A DNA stretch of 64,000 nucleotides from VXMT01 sp965204835. GTDB lineage: Bacteria > Chloroflexota > Dehalococcoidia > UBA2979. Position numbers and translations under genes: made by a program. This document shows, piece after piece, positions 7,843 through 15,556 of the stretch (position 1 is its first letter; every line of letters starts with the position of its first letter). The stretch is taken from positions 496,001 to 560,000 of the forward strand of contig OZ242017.1 of NCBI GenBank assembly GCA_965204835.1, read 5' to 3'. A model generated the notes under the pieces. That model searched no databases. It was not told the DNA's origin and saw only the letters and a program-made list of their open reading frames with translations.

Positions 7843-8253
7843 CTACGTCTCCGCCTCGTTCCAGAGCTGGATGCCGAGCGGCACAAAGATGAGGGGCAGG
7901 ACCACGTCGATGAACACCCACACCTGGCCGTCCGGCCGCTGATCGCCTGCCGCCCAGTCGACCTGGACCCAGTTCCAGAAGAACAGCAGCAGCAGCGTCG
8001 TCGCGCCGTAGAAGCGCAGCGTCGACGTGATGTAGTCGCGCAGATCCGCGCCGGCATCCACCCGCCGCTTCGCATCGAACGTCACGATCACCGCCAGTGG
8101 GAGGCTCACCGCGCGCGCCCAGTCGAAGACGTGCCAGAGGACGGGCTGGTCGCCCTCCCAGTCGTACAGCACCGGGTCCAGCACGAAGTGGACCGCGAGC
8201 CCCGCACCGACGAGGACGAAGAGCACGGCCAGCAGCCGCTTCAGCATCGGCAC
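7843..8253 (-). CDS. Small polytopic membrane protein, paralogue of the next gene
   Basis: 136 residues with four likely membrane helices: LLAVLFVLVGAGLAVHFVL, the SLPLAVIV region, ATTLLLLFFWNW, and VFIDVVLPLIFVPLGI. It is clearly related to the protein encoded immediately upstream: both contain AVHFVLDP(V/L)LY(D/E)WE near the start and GDQ-x-PD-x-QVWVFIDVVLP near the end. I do not recognise a characterised family. GTG 8253 has GGGGAGG seven bases upstream. The 37-base gap to its neighbour points to an operon of two tandem duplicates, perhaps forming a hetero-oligomer. Confidence 0.75.
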   Translation of the reverse strand: MPMLKRLLAVLFVLVGAGLAVHFVLDPVLYDWEGDQPVLWHVFDWARAVSLPLAVIVTFDAKRRVDAGADLRDYITSTLRFYGATTLLLLFFWNWVQVDWAAGDQRPDGQVWVFIDVVLPLIFVPLGIQLWNEAET

Positions 8254-8290
8254 AACGCGGCCTCCCCTCGTGCTGGTCGCAGTGAGTGAG

Positions 8291-8704
8291 CTACATCTCC
8301 TCGGCGTTCAGCAGGTCGAAGCCCACGGTGACGAACAGCATGGGCAGCACCACGTCGATGAACACCCACACCTGCGAGTCCGGCGTCTGGTCGCCCGCCG
8401 ACCACTCGATCTGGAAGGCGTTCCACAGGAAAAGTAGCGTCACCGCCACGGCCACGAAGAACTTCGTGTTGGCCACGAGGTACGCGCGCAGGTCCGACTC
8501 CCCGTCCGCAGCCCGCTTCGCCATGAACGTCACGTACAGCGCGATAGGCAGGCCGGCGGCCATCAGCCAGTCGAGCACGATCCAGGGGGTCGGGACGCCC
8601 TCGCCGGCCTCCCACTCGTAGAGCAGGGGGTCGAGCACGAAGTGGACGGCCACGGCCGCTCCCACGACGGCGAGGTATACCCCGGCCAGACGCTTCACCA
8701 TCAT
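8291..8704 (-). CDS. Small polytopic membrane protein, first of a tandem pair
   Basis: 137 residues starting MMVKRLAGVYLAVVGAAVAVHF, with four predicted membrane helices. It shares AVHFVLDPLLYEWE and GDQTPDSQVWVFIDVVLP with the downstream copy, so the pair arose by tandem duplication. ATG 8704 was chosen because GGAGGG lies nine bases upstream; a TTG at 8725 would extend the frame. The function is unknown. Conserved acidic and aromatic residues at the membrane border (YEWE, IEWSAGDQ) are the most distinctive positions. Confidence 0.75.
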   Translation of the reverse strand: MMVKRLAGVYLAVVGAAVAVHFVLDPLLYEWEAGEGVPTPWIVLDWLMAAGLPIALYVTFMAKRAADGESDLRAYLVANTKFFVAVAVTLLFLWNAFQIEWSAGDQTPDSQVWVFIDVVLPMLFVTVGFDLLNAEEM

Positions 8705-8752
8705 CGTGATTAGCCCTCCATCCAACTGCGACTGCGCATCATGTGTGCGCGC

Positions 8753-8758
8753 AGTCTA
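8753..8758 (-). promoter_or_regulatory. Possible -10 element for the tandem membrane genes
   Basis: TAGACT on the minus strand, 49 bases ahead of ATG 8704, in a short AT-richer patch. The -35 at the right distance (TAATCA) is a weak match. Confidence 0.3.
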
Positions 8759-8860
8759 GCGAGTTTCTTGCTGGCTGATTACAGGCGTACCGCTCAGATT
8801 TGCGAGTTCCGCCATGCACCTCGTCGCCCACATCGTGCGCGTGTGCTAGCGTCCCGCCCC

Positions 8861-8976
<116 letters not shown>

Positions 8977-9121
8977 ATGTCGAGACCCTGCGAGGACAGG
9001 CGACGGCATGCTGCAAGCGGCGTCCGCGACGCCACCCACCTGCGGCATCGTCCACTGCCTGCCCCCTCGCACGACCGGGGGCGCGGCGAAGCGCGTCCCC
9101 GCATGTGCTGGGAGGCGCGCC

Positions 9122-10168
9122 ATGACCCACCGATTCCCGATCCCGCTGCTGCGACCACTGCTGGTCGTGCTGGCGCTGCTCGCGGCGTCCGCCGTCCTCG
9201 CCTGCACCGGCGACGATGACGACGAGGCGGCCTCGACGCCGCCCGCGCCCACCGCGACGCCGGCCCCGGCGACCGCGACCCCCACCGCGACTGCGACCGC
9301 CACCGCGACCGCCACGGCCACGCCGGAGCCCACGCCCACCGCGCCGCCCGCGTTCCCCGTCACCATCGAGGACTCCGACGGCGTCGAAGTCACCCTCGAC
9401 GGGCCGCCGCAGCGCATCATCTCCTACTCGCCGGGCGCGACCGAGATCGTGTTCGCCGTCGGCGCCGGTGACCGCGTCATCGCGGCCGACGAGTTCTCGT
9501 ACTACCCGCCCGAGACGGCGGACCTGCCGAAGCTCGCCTACTCCAGCCCCGACCCGGAGCCCGCGCTGGCCCTCAATCCGGACCTCGTCATCATGGCCAG
9601 CCGCCAGCGCGAGCAGGTCGAGCAGTTCCGCGGCCTCGGCATGACGGTGCTCTTCATCGACTCCGGCAACTCGCTCGACGAGGTCTTCGCGACCATCGAG
9701 CAGTTCGGCCGCATCACGGGCAACCGCGAGCAGGCCGCCGAGCTCGTCGCGTCGATGCGCGCGCGCATCGACGCGGTCACGGACGCGATCGCGAGCGTCG
9801 AGGAGGGCCCGCGCACGTTCTTCGAGCTGACGGCGGACCTCTACACCGTCGGGCCGGAGACGTTCGTCGGGAACGTGCTGACGCTGGCGAAGGCGCAGAA
9901 CGTCGCGACCGGGGCGAGCTCGCCGTTCCCGCAGCTCACCGCCGAGGCGGTCATCGCCGCCGACCCGGAGGTCGTGCTGCTGGCCGACGGCGATTGGGGC
10001 GAGAGCCTGGAGACCGTGTGCGCGCGGCCCGGCTGGGACGCCACCTCGGCGTGCATCAACGAGCGCGTGCACCCCGTCGACGGCGACCTCACCAGCCGCC
10101 CCGGCCCCCGCGTCGTCGAGGGCCTCGAGGAGATCGCCCGCCTGCTCTACCCCGACCTCTTCCCGTAG
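9122..10168 (+). CDS. Cobalamin ABC-transporter substrate-binding lipoprotein (BtuF-like)
   Basis: 348 residues. A lipoprotein signal (LLVVLALLAASAVLAC, lipidated Cys at 28) is followed by a Thr/Ala/Pro linker and a class-III periplasmic-binding fold: VTLDGPPQRIISYSPGATEIVFAVGAGDRVI is the typical opening of BtuF/FhuD-type proteins, and SRQREQVEQFRGLGMTVLF the next block. It would capture cobalamin or a precursor outside the membrane and deliver it to a BtuCD permease. The riboswitch directly upstream makes a corrinoid the most likely ligand. ATG 9122 has GGGAGG about seven bases upstream. No permease or ATPase gene is adjacent, so those must lie elsewhere. Confidence 0.9.
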   Translation: MTHRFPIPLLRPLLVVLALLAASAVLACTGDDDDEAASTPPAPTATPAPATATPTATATATATATATPEPTPTAPPAFPVTIEDSDGVEVTLDGPPQRIISYSPGATEIVFAVGAGDRVIAADEFSYYPPETADLPKLAYSSPDPEPALALNPDLVIMASRQREQVEQFRGLGMTVLFIDSGNSLDEVFATIEQFGRITGNREQAAELVASMRARIDAVTDAIASVEEGPRTFFELTADLYTVGPETFVGNVLTLAKAQNVATGASSPFPQLTAEAVIAADPEVVLLADGDWGESLETVCARPGWDATSACINERVHPVDGDLTSRPGPRVVEGLEEIARLLYPDLFP

Positions 10169-10229
10169 TCCGACCATTCCTGCGCGCGGCCGCTCTCGCC
10201 GATATGCTGGCGACGGGCGGCCGCCCGCG

Positions 10230-10259
10230 GTCTGCTCCAGCAGACGACACGGGTAGGAT
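10230..10259 (+). promoter_or_regulatory. Dyad operator and leaderless-type -10 for the DUF2283 gene
   Basis: A perfect inverted repeat GTCTGCT-CC-AGCAGAC (10230-10245) sits eight bases ahead of TAGGAT (10254-10259). The ATG at 10268 follows eight bases later, so transcription would start at or next to the start codon. The dyad covers the -35 position and could be a repressor site. Confidence 0.45.
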
Positions 10260-10267
10260 GGGCAGGC

Positions 10268-10513
10268 ATGAGGGTCCGGTACGACTCCGACGCCGACGTG
10301 GTGTTTGTCGTGCTGCGCGAGCCCGAGGGCGGCGAGAGCGGGGGCGAGCGCATTGACGAGCGCCGCTACGCCCACTTCGACCGGGCCGACCGCGTCTTCG
10401 CGTACGAGTTCCTGTCGGTCAGCGCGGGGGTGGCGCTGGACGGCATCGAGCCGGGGGACGCCACGCTGATCCGGGAGGCCATCGACTCGGTCGCGCGGCT
10501 CGCGGTCGCCTGA
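10268..10513 (+). CDS. DUF2283 family protein
   Basis: 81 residues matching DUF2283: MRVRYDSDADVVFVVLRE at the start (family: M.i.YD.eaD.lyi.l), a middle FDRADRVFAYEFLSVSAGV (family: D..G.v.g.Ei..as.) and a short C-terminal helix. Members are small beta-rich proteins of unknown function, sometimes found near toxin-antitoxin genes. No partner is visible here: the upstream gene is the B12 binding protein and the downstream gene an SDR about 100 bases away. The start codon appears to be leaderless, with TAGGAT eight bases upstream and no ribosome site. Confidence 0.85.
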   Translation: MRVRYDSDADVVFVVLREPEGGESGGERIDERRYAHFDRADRVFAYEFLSVSAGVALDGIEPGDATLIREAIDSVARLAVA

Positions 10514-10615
10514 ACGACCCGACGACGCAGCCCGTCCGGCGAAGCGCGCCGGCGGCGTGCCCGCGGCCGGGGCAGCCTGGAGTGCGGGGACACCCCGCCG
10601 GGAGGGGACACGCCG

Positions 10616-11476
10616 ATGGACCAACTCGAAGGCCGCGTGGCCGTGATCACCGGTGGCGGGAGCGGCATCGGCGAAGGGCTGGCCCACGCCTGCCACGCGG
10701 CCGGCATGCGCGTCGTCCTCGGCGACGTCGAGGAGGACGAGGCCGCACGCGTCGCCAACGACGTGCGCGAGCTCGGCGGCGACGCCATCGCCGTCCGCGC
10801 CGACGTCTCCTCGCGCGAGTCGCTCGAGGAACTCGCCGCCCGCGCCTACGAGGCGTTCGACGCGGTGCACCTGCTGTGCAACAACGCGGGAGTGCTCAGC
10901 GTCGCGCCGCTCGTCGAGACGCCGGAGACGGACTGGGAGTGGACGCTCGGCGTGAACCTGATGGGTCCCATCCACGGCGTGCGCGCGTTCGTGCCGAGGA
11001 TGCGCGAGCAGCCCGGCGACGAGGCGCACATCGTGAACACGGGCTCGGTGGCCGGCACGTTCCCCATCCGCGGGATGCCGATCGGCGTCTACACCGCCTC
11101 GAAGTACGCGGTCGTCGGCTACTCGGAGATGCTGCGCATGGAGCTCGAGCCCGACGGCATCGGCGTCTCGGTGTTGTGTCCCGGCGGGGTCGCGACGCGC
11201 ATCCAGGAGGCCGGGCGCAACCGCCCGGACGCCCTCGGCGGCCCCATCGAGCAGGCGCCCGACGTGGCCGACCGGCGCCGGGAGCGAGCCACCACCGGGG
11301 TATCCCCGGATCAAGGAAGGCGGCGGCCTCCGCCGATGGAGCCGCGCGAGGTGGGCGAGCGCGTCCTCGACGGCGTGCGGGCGAACCGGCTCTACATCTT
11401 CACCCACGCCGACCAGCGCGGCCCGGTCGAGGAGCGCTACCACGAGATGATGGCCGCCTACGACGCCATCGACTGA
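10616..11476 (+). CDS. Short-chain dehydrogenase/reductase (SDR)
   Basis: 286 residues. The classical SDR motifs are all present: TGGGSGIG (12-19) for the dinucleotide, DV at about 63 for the adenine side, NNAG (89-92), and the catalytic Ser 143, Tyr 159 and Lys 163 (GSVAG and YTASK). The acidic residue at the end of beta-2 (LGDVEED) favours NAD over NADP. The C-terminal third carries a positively charged stretch (DRRRERATT to GRRRPPP) not usual in the family. The substrate is unknown. ATG 10616 has GGGAGGGG upstream. The TPR gene begins 10 bases after the stop, so they are likely cotranscribed with the hydrolase that follows. Confidence 0.92.
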   Translation: MDQLEGRVAVITGGGSGIGEGLAHACHAAGMRVVLGDVEEDEAARVANDVRELGGDAIAVRADVSSRESLEELAARAYEAFDAVHLLCNNAGVLSVAPLVETPETDWEWTLGVNLMGPIHGVRAFVPRMREQPGDEAHIVNTGSVAGTFPIRGMPIGVYTASKYAVVGYSEMLRMELEPDGIGVSVLCPGGVATRIQEAGRNRPDALGGPIEQAPDVADRRRERATTGVSPDQGRRRPPPMEPREVGERVLDGVRANRLYIFTHADQRGPVEERYHEMMAAYDAID

Positions 11477-11486
11477 TGGACGCAGC

Positions 11487-12014
11487 GTGACCCCTCCCAC
11501 GATCGAGCAGCCCTCGATCCAGCCACGCGCCGGGGAGGCCACCGCCGAGCAGCGCGCCGCGCTGCGCGAGGCGATGCGACTGCACGCGCGCGACGAGGTC
11601 GATGCCGCGATCGCGGCGGCCGAGACGCTGGTGGAGAGCGTGCCCGACTTCTGCGAGGCCCACGCCTACCTCGGCAACACGCTGGTCACGCGCAGGCGCC
11701 GCTTCTCCGACGGCCTCGCCGCGCTTGAGCGCGCGGCCGCCCTCTGCCCGCGTGACGCGGCCATCCTCTACACGCTCGGCTGGTGCCGCGAGTTCGTCGC
11801 GAACGCGCTGGAGAAGCCGCGCGCGCCGCACCAGCCTGTCGAGCAGGACGCCGCCACGCTCTACGCCCTCACCACCGAGGTCATGCTGCGCGCGCTGGAC
11901 TGCGACCCCGAGCCCGGCCTGCGTGGGGACATCGAGGACATCCTCGACGTGGTCGCGAAGGCGACGGGCGTCCCGTGGGACGAAGGTGACGACACCGCCG
12001 GGGGCGGCGCCTGA
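11487..12014 (+). CDS. TPR-like tetratricopeptide protein
   Basis: 175 residues, mostly helical. AMRLHARDEVDAAIAAAETL, EAHAYLGNTLVTRRRRFSDG and AALERAAALCPRDAAILYTLGW line up as two to three TPR-type helix pairs (small residues at 8 and 20, Pro before the next unit). Such proteins act as scaffolds; no enzyme motif is present. It begins with GTG 10 bases after the SDR stop, and its TGA overlaps the ATG of the next gene by one base, so SDR, TPR protein and hydrolase form one operon. The partner it binds cannot be inferred. Confidence 0.75.
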   Translation: MTPPTIEQPSIQPRAGEATAEQRAALREAMRLHARDEVDAAIAAAETLVESVPDFCEAHAYLGNTLVTRRRRFSDGLAALERAAALCPRDAAILYTLGWCREFVANALEKPRAPHQPVEQDAATLYALTTEVMLRALDCDPEPGLRGDIEDILDVVAKATGVPWDEGDDTAGGGA

Positions 12015-12811
12015 TGCCGCTCCTCGACCTCGACGACGGCTTCCGGCTGTACTACGAGCGCCACGGCGAGGGGCCGCCCGTGGTCTTCGCGCACGGCGCG
12101 GGCGGCAACGCCATGTCGTGGTGGCGGCAGGTCCCCGTCTTCGCCGAGCGCTACACCGTCGTCACCTTCGACCACCGCGCCTTCGGCCGCTCACCAGACG
12201 TCGAGGACGGCCCGGGGCGGAACGCGTTCGGCGCCGACGTGCTCGCGCTCCTCGACGCGCTCGGCCTGGGGCAGGTGCACTTCGTGGCCCACTCGATGGG
12301 GGCGCGCACGGCCATCGGCCTGATGCGCCTCGACCCGGAGCGATTCCGCTCGCTCACCGTCTCCGGCTCGAACGCCGGGTGCGTCGACGACCGCCTGCGG
12401 GAGCGCAAGGCCGAGCGCGCCGCCTCGGGCGTGACGGCGGGCACGCTGCTTCAGCGCGCGTTGCCCGAGGACTTCCGGGAGCGCGAGCCGGAGCTGTGGC
12501 ACCTCTACCGCCAGATCCGCTCGATCAACCCGCCGCGCCCGCCGGACTTCCTCGCCCCCTCGCCCGCGCTGCGCAACTTCCGGGGCTCGTCGGCGACGAG
12601 GCTCATCGAGTCGGGCGTGCCGCTGCTGTGGATCGTCGGCGCGCTCGACCGCGTCATCCCGGCCGAGCTGGTGCGGATGTCGCACGAGCTCACGCCCGGC
12701 TCGCGCTACGCCGAGGTCGCCGACGCGGGCCACTCCGCCTACTTCGAGCGCCCCGAGCCGTGGAACGCCGCGGTGCTGGCGTTCATCGACGAGGTGGAGG
12801 GGCGGACGTAG
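12014..12811 (+). CDS. Alpha/beta-hydrolase
   Basis: 265 residues with a complete catalytic triad: Ser 94 in VAHSMGA (nucleophile elbow), Asp 212 in VGALDRVIP and His 240 in ADAGHSAYF. The oxyanion loop is FAHGAGGNAMSW. The overall pattern (TVVTFDHRAFGRS) is that of the esterase/epoxide-hydrolase/haloperoxidase branch; the exact substrate is open. Translation is coupled to the TPR gene by a TGATG overlap. Two other hydrolase-fold genes occur in this window (29854 and 35182), and only this one and the 29854 protein look catalytically intact. Confidence 0.92.
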   Translation: MPLLDLDDGFRLYYERHGEGPPVVFAHGAGGNAMSWWRQVPVFAERYTVVTFDHRAFGRSPDVEDGPGRNAFGADVLALLDALGLGQVHFVAHSMGARTAIGLMRLDPERFRSLTVSGSNAGCVDDRLRERKAERAASGVTAGTLLQRALPEDFREREPELWHLYRQIRSINPPRPPDFLAPSPALRNFRGSSATRLIESGVPLLWIVGALDRVIPAELVRMSHELTPGSRYAEVADAGHSAYFERPEPWNAAVLAFIDEVEGRT

Positions 12812-12858
12812 CCGACCGTGATCGGCGCGTCGGTGAGCCCTCGGGCAGTGGGCTCTGG

Positions 12859-13146
12859 CTACCCGATACGCTCGTTGATCTCCGCGGCGAGGCGCATGTC
12901 GTAGTCGCTGATGCCGCCCACGTCGTGGGTGCTGAGCGCGATGTGGACGCGGTTCCAGGTGTTGGTGAGGGTGGGGTGGTGGTTCATGCGCTCGGCGAGG
13001 ATGCCGACCTGCGTGATCAGCCCCATGGCCGCGACGAAGTCCGCGAGTTGCACCTCGCGCACGATCTCATCCCCCTCGCGACTCCACCCCTCGAGGCCGG
13101 CGAGCGCCTCCTCGATCTCGGCATCGTTGAGCTTGTTCGCCGGCAT
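12859..13146 (-). CDS. phhB: Pterin-4a-carbinolamine dehydratase
   Basis: 95 residues. The active-site signature is present: ERMNHHPTLTNTWNRVHIALSTHDVGGISDYD matches E-x(3)-HHP-x(7)-V-x(3)-L-x-TH-x(2)-G-[LI]-[ST]-x(2)-D, with His 56, His 57 and His 74. The enzyme dehydrates 4a-hydroxytetrahydropterin during aromatic amino-acid hydroxylation, or acts in molybdopterin or folate side paths. No hydroxylase is nearby. The frame continues upstream, but ATG 13146 fits the normal family length of about 95 to 110 residues. The gene is single and convergent with the hydrolase at 12014. Confidence 0.93.
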   Translation of the reverse strand: MPANKLNDAEIEEALAGLEGWSREGDEIVREVQLADFVAAMGLITQVGILAERMNHHPTLTNTWNRVHIALSTHDVGGISDYDMRLAAEINERIG

Positions 13147-13243
13147 GTGGCACCTCGTTCCGCGTCGTGTGCGGGGAGCGTAGGAGTGTGGGGGCGAGGG
13201 GTGCAAGGGGCTGCGAAGGCGCGCCTGAGGCGACCGTCCGGCA

Positions 13244-13252
13244 TGCTACGAT
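13244..13252 (+). promoter_or_regulatory. Extended -10 promoter
   Basis: TGCTACGAT, that is TG-N-TACGAT, lies 30 bases ahead of GTG 13282. There is no good -35, as is common with extended -10 promoters. It would drive the two-gene unit 13282-14004. Confidence 0.5.
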
Positions 13253-13281
13253 CGCACCTCGAGAACTGACGGGAAGCGAAC

Positions 13282-13578
13282 GTGGTCGACACGACGCAGA
13301 GAACGTTCAACGGAGACACGCCCGACGGCGAGCGCTGGAGGCTCGTCAAGGCCGATCGTGATGCGGCCTGGGCGTACCTCAACGCTCGCCGAGCCGAACT
13401 ACTCGAGCACTACCCCGGCGAGGAGATCGCGCTGCACAGGGACCGCGTCGTCGTGCACGCTGATGACGCCGACGACTTCGAGCGCCTCCTCGAGCAATAC
13501 GTAGCCGAATCGGGTACGGATCGGAACAGGCTCCACTTTGAGTACCTCGACCCCGACCCGCCGCTGTTCGCAGGCTAG
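13282..13578 (+). CDS. Small acidic protein of unknown function, paired with a retropepsin-like gene
   Basis: 98 residues, no signal peptide or membrane helix. A central helix (RDAAWAYLNARRAELLEHYPGEE) is followed by beta-prone RVVVHADDADDFERLL and a C-terminal acidic tail (FEYLDPDPPLFAG). It loosely resembles small DUF5678-type proteins. Start GTG 13282 has GGGAAG about seven bases upstream. The next gene begins nine bases after its stop and encodes a retropepsin-like protein. The tight pairing suggests that this protein is the substrate, inhibitor or partner of that protease; this is an inference from position only. Confidence 0.65.
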   Translation: MVDTTQRTFNGDTPDGERWRLVKADRDAAWAYLNARRAELLEHYPGEEIALHRDRVVVHADDADDFERLLEQYVAESGTDRNRLHFEYLDPDPPLFAG

Positions 13579-13587
13579 ACGCAGGCT

Positions 13588-14004
13588 GTGCCGACAATCC
13601 ATGGGTTCCGCGACACGGTCGGGCGTCCGCGCGTGAGTACGGCAGTGCGACTCCCCGGCTTGCGTGAGGAGTTGGTCATCGACTTCCTCCTCGACACGGG
13701 AGCGGATCGGACACTCATCCACGGACGCGATCTCCTGAGGTTTGAAGGAGGGTCCCCGGGCGCAGGCTCGGGGCTCACGCCAGGTGCCCGCGTGCTGGGC
13801 ATCGGCGGTCAAACGCTCGACTATGCAGAGGAAGAGGCGGAGTACGTCTTCGCGGAGGACGATGGTGCCCTCTGGTCTCTCGAGGCACGTGCACACATCG
13901 CACTCGATCCCATCGCTCAAGGAGTTCCATCGCTCCTGGGCCGCGATGTACTCGACCTCATGCTGTTATGCATCTCCGAGCGCGAGATCACCCTCGACTG
14001 GTAG
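13588..14004 (+). CDS. Retropepsin-like aspartic protease
   Basis: 138 residues. IDFLLDTGADRTLI carries the catalytic D-T-G-A motif (Asp 36) with the flanking hydrophobic strand of retropepsin-type proteases. Near the end LLGRDVLDLMLLCISEREITLDW matches the family's closing G-R-D-x-L block. With one DTG motif it should act as a homodimer. There is no signal peptide, so it is probably cytoplasmic. GTG 13588 starts nine bases after the preceding gene. Bacterial soluble members of this type are poorly characterised. Confidence 0.8.
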   Translation: MPTIHGFRDTVGRPRVSTAVRLPGLREELVIDFLLDTGADRTLIHGRDLLRFEGGSPGAGSGLTPGARVLGIGGQTLDYAEEEAEYVFAEDDGALWSLEARAHIALDPIAQGVPSLLGRDVLDLMLLCISEREITLDW

Positions 14005-14031
14005 GAAACTGCAAGTAGGGAGACGGCCAAC

Positions 14032-15381
14032 GTGACCACCATCCTGCAGGCCTTCGAGGCGCTCCACCCCACCTCCCGCACCCTCCACGAACGCGCGCGT
14101 GGCGTGTTCCCCTCCGGCGTCACCCACGACATCCGCGCCTTCTGGCCCTGGCCCGTCTACGTCGAGCGCGCCGAGGGGGCCCGCAAGTGGGACGTCGACG
14201 GGAACGAGTACGTGGACTACATCGGCGGGCACGGGGCGCTGCTGCTCGGGCACAACCGCCCCGAGGTGATCGAGGCCGTGCGCGGCGTGCTGGAGCGTGG
14301 GACGCACTTCGGCTCCTCCCATGACCTCGAGGTCGAGTGGGGCGAGCAGGTGCTGCGCATGGTGCCGTGCGGCGAACGCGTGCGCTTCACCTCCTCGGGC
14401 ACCGAGGCGACGATGATCGCGCTGCGGCTGGCGCGCGCCTTCACCGGCCGCAACCGCGTCGTGAAGCTCGTCGAGCACTTCCACGGCTGGCACGACCTCG
14501 CCGTCGGCCACGTCGGCGTCGACGAGGCGCGCCCGGAGTCGGTCGGCGTCCCGCCGGGGTTCTACGAGGACCTGACGATCGTCCCGGCCGGCGACGTCGA
14601 CGCGCTCGAGGAGGCGCTGGCGCCGCGTGACGTGGCGGCGGTGATCTTCGAGCCGACCGGCGCGCACTGGGGCACGCACCCGCTCGACCCCTCGTACCTG
14701 CGCGCGGCGCGCGAGGCGACGAGCGCGACGGGCGCCGCGCTGGTCTTCGACGAGGTGATCACGGGCTTCCGCATGGCGGCGGGCGGCGCCTCGGAGCGCT
14801 ACGGCGTGGTGCCGGACCTCTCGACGCACGCCAAGATCCTCGCGGGCGGCCTGCCGGGGGGCTGCGTGACCGGGCGCGCCGAGTTCATCGAGATGATCGA
14901 GATGCGCGAGGACGACGCGGCGTGGAACACGCGGCGTCGCGTCTCGCACCAGGGCACGTACAACGCGCAGCCGCCCGCCGCGGCCGCCGGCATCGCCGCG
15001 CTCCGCCTCATCGAGGCGGGCGGCGAGGTCGAACGCGCCGACGCTGCCGCGGCGAACCTCGTGCGCGGGCTCAACGAGCTCTTCGAGGAGCACTCGGTGC
15101 CGGGCTCCGCGTGGGCGGTCTCGTCGATGTGGCACCTCAATCTCGGCTACGACGCGCCGCAGCCGTCGGACGTGGAGTGGGACGCCGCCGAGGAGCCGCG
15201 CGGCGTGGACGCCGCGCTGGTGCAGCCGCTCAAGCAGGCCCTGCTCAATCGCGGCGTTGACCTGATGGGGACCGGCGGCATGGTCTCCTCGGCGCACGGC
15301 GAGGCGGAGATCGCCGACACGGTCGAGGCGTTCGCGGGGGCGATCGAGGACCTCCGCGCCGAGGGACTGCTGGAGGCGTAG
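14032..15381 (+). CDS. Class-III PLP aminotransferase, glutamate-1-semialdehyde-aminomutase-like
   Basis: 449 residues. SSGTEA (121-126) binds the cofactor phosphate, Asp 240 in LVFDEVITGFR contacts the PLP ring and Lys 268 in THAKILAGGLPGG forms the Schiff base. RGVFPSGVTHDIR at the start and the overall order are those of the HemL-like subgroup. True HemL is about 430 residues; no tetrapyrrole genes are nearby, so a general aminotransferase or aminomutase is equally likely. The start is GTG 14032, 28 bases after the protease gene, with GGGAGA upstream. It may belong to that transcript. Confidence 0.88.
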   Translation: MTTILQAFEALHPTSRTLHERARGVFPSGVTHDIRAFWPWPVYVERAEGARKWDVDGNEYVDYIGGHGALLLGHNRPEVIEAVRGVLERGTHFGSSHDLEVEWGEQVLRMVPCGERVRFTSSGTEATMIALRLARAFTGRNRVVKLVEHFHGWHDLAVGHVGVDEARPESVGVPPGFYEDLTIVPAGDVDALEEALAPRDVAAVIFEPTGAHWGTHPLDPSYLRAAREATSATGAALVFDEVITGFRMAAGGASERYGVVPDLSTHAKILAGGLPGGCVTGRAEFIEMIEMREDDAAWNTRRRVSHQGTYNAQPPAAAAGIAALRLIEAGGEVERADAAAANLVRGLNELFEEHSVPGSAWAVSSMWHLNLGYDAPQPSDVEWDAAEEPRGVDAALVQPLKQALLNRGVDLMGTGGMVSSAHGEAEIADTVEAFAGAIEDLRAEGLLEA

Positions 15382-15435
15382 TCGCCCGCTCGGTGCTCGG
15401 ACGGTTCGCTGCTGCCGCCGGTTCGATTCCACACG

Positions 15436-15444
15436 TTATCCACA
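15436..15444 (+). other. Isolated perfect DnaA-box 9-mer
   Basis: TTATCCACA lies in the 175-base gap between the aminotransferase gene and the next gene, within an AT-richer patch. Only one box was seen and no dnaA, dnaN or rpmH gene is near, so it is probably not an origin. It could be a DnaA-titrating or DnaA-regulated site, or chance. Confidence 0.25.
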
Positions 15445-15556
15445 AGATATAGACACTAAGCACGCCGGGGCGTAGATTTCCCGACCTTGCGCGTCTGGCG
15501 GGGTGCGCGCCGGAAGGAGTGGCTGCGCGCCGCCGACACGCGCCGCCTTCTGACGC

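Noticed and set aside
13399..13920. 173-codon frame on the minus strand
   Set aside because: It is antisense to the retropepsin-like gene pair, whose DTGAD and GRD motifs and extended -10 promoter support the plus strand.
15436..15444. Replication origin at the DnaA box
   Set aside because: There is only one box, with no dnaA, dnaN, gyrB or clustered boxes; recF is 11 kb away and alone.
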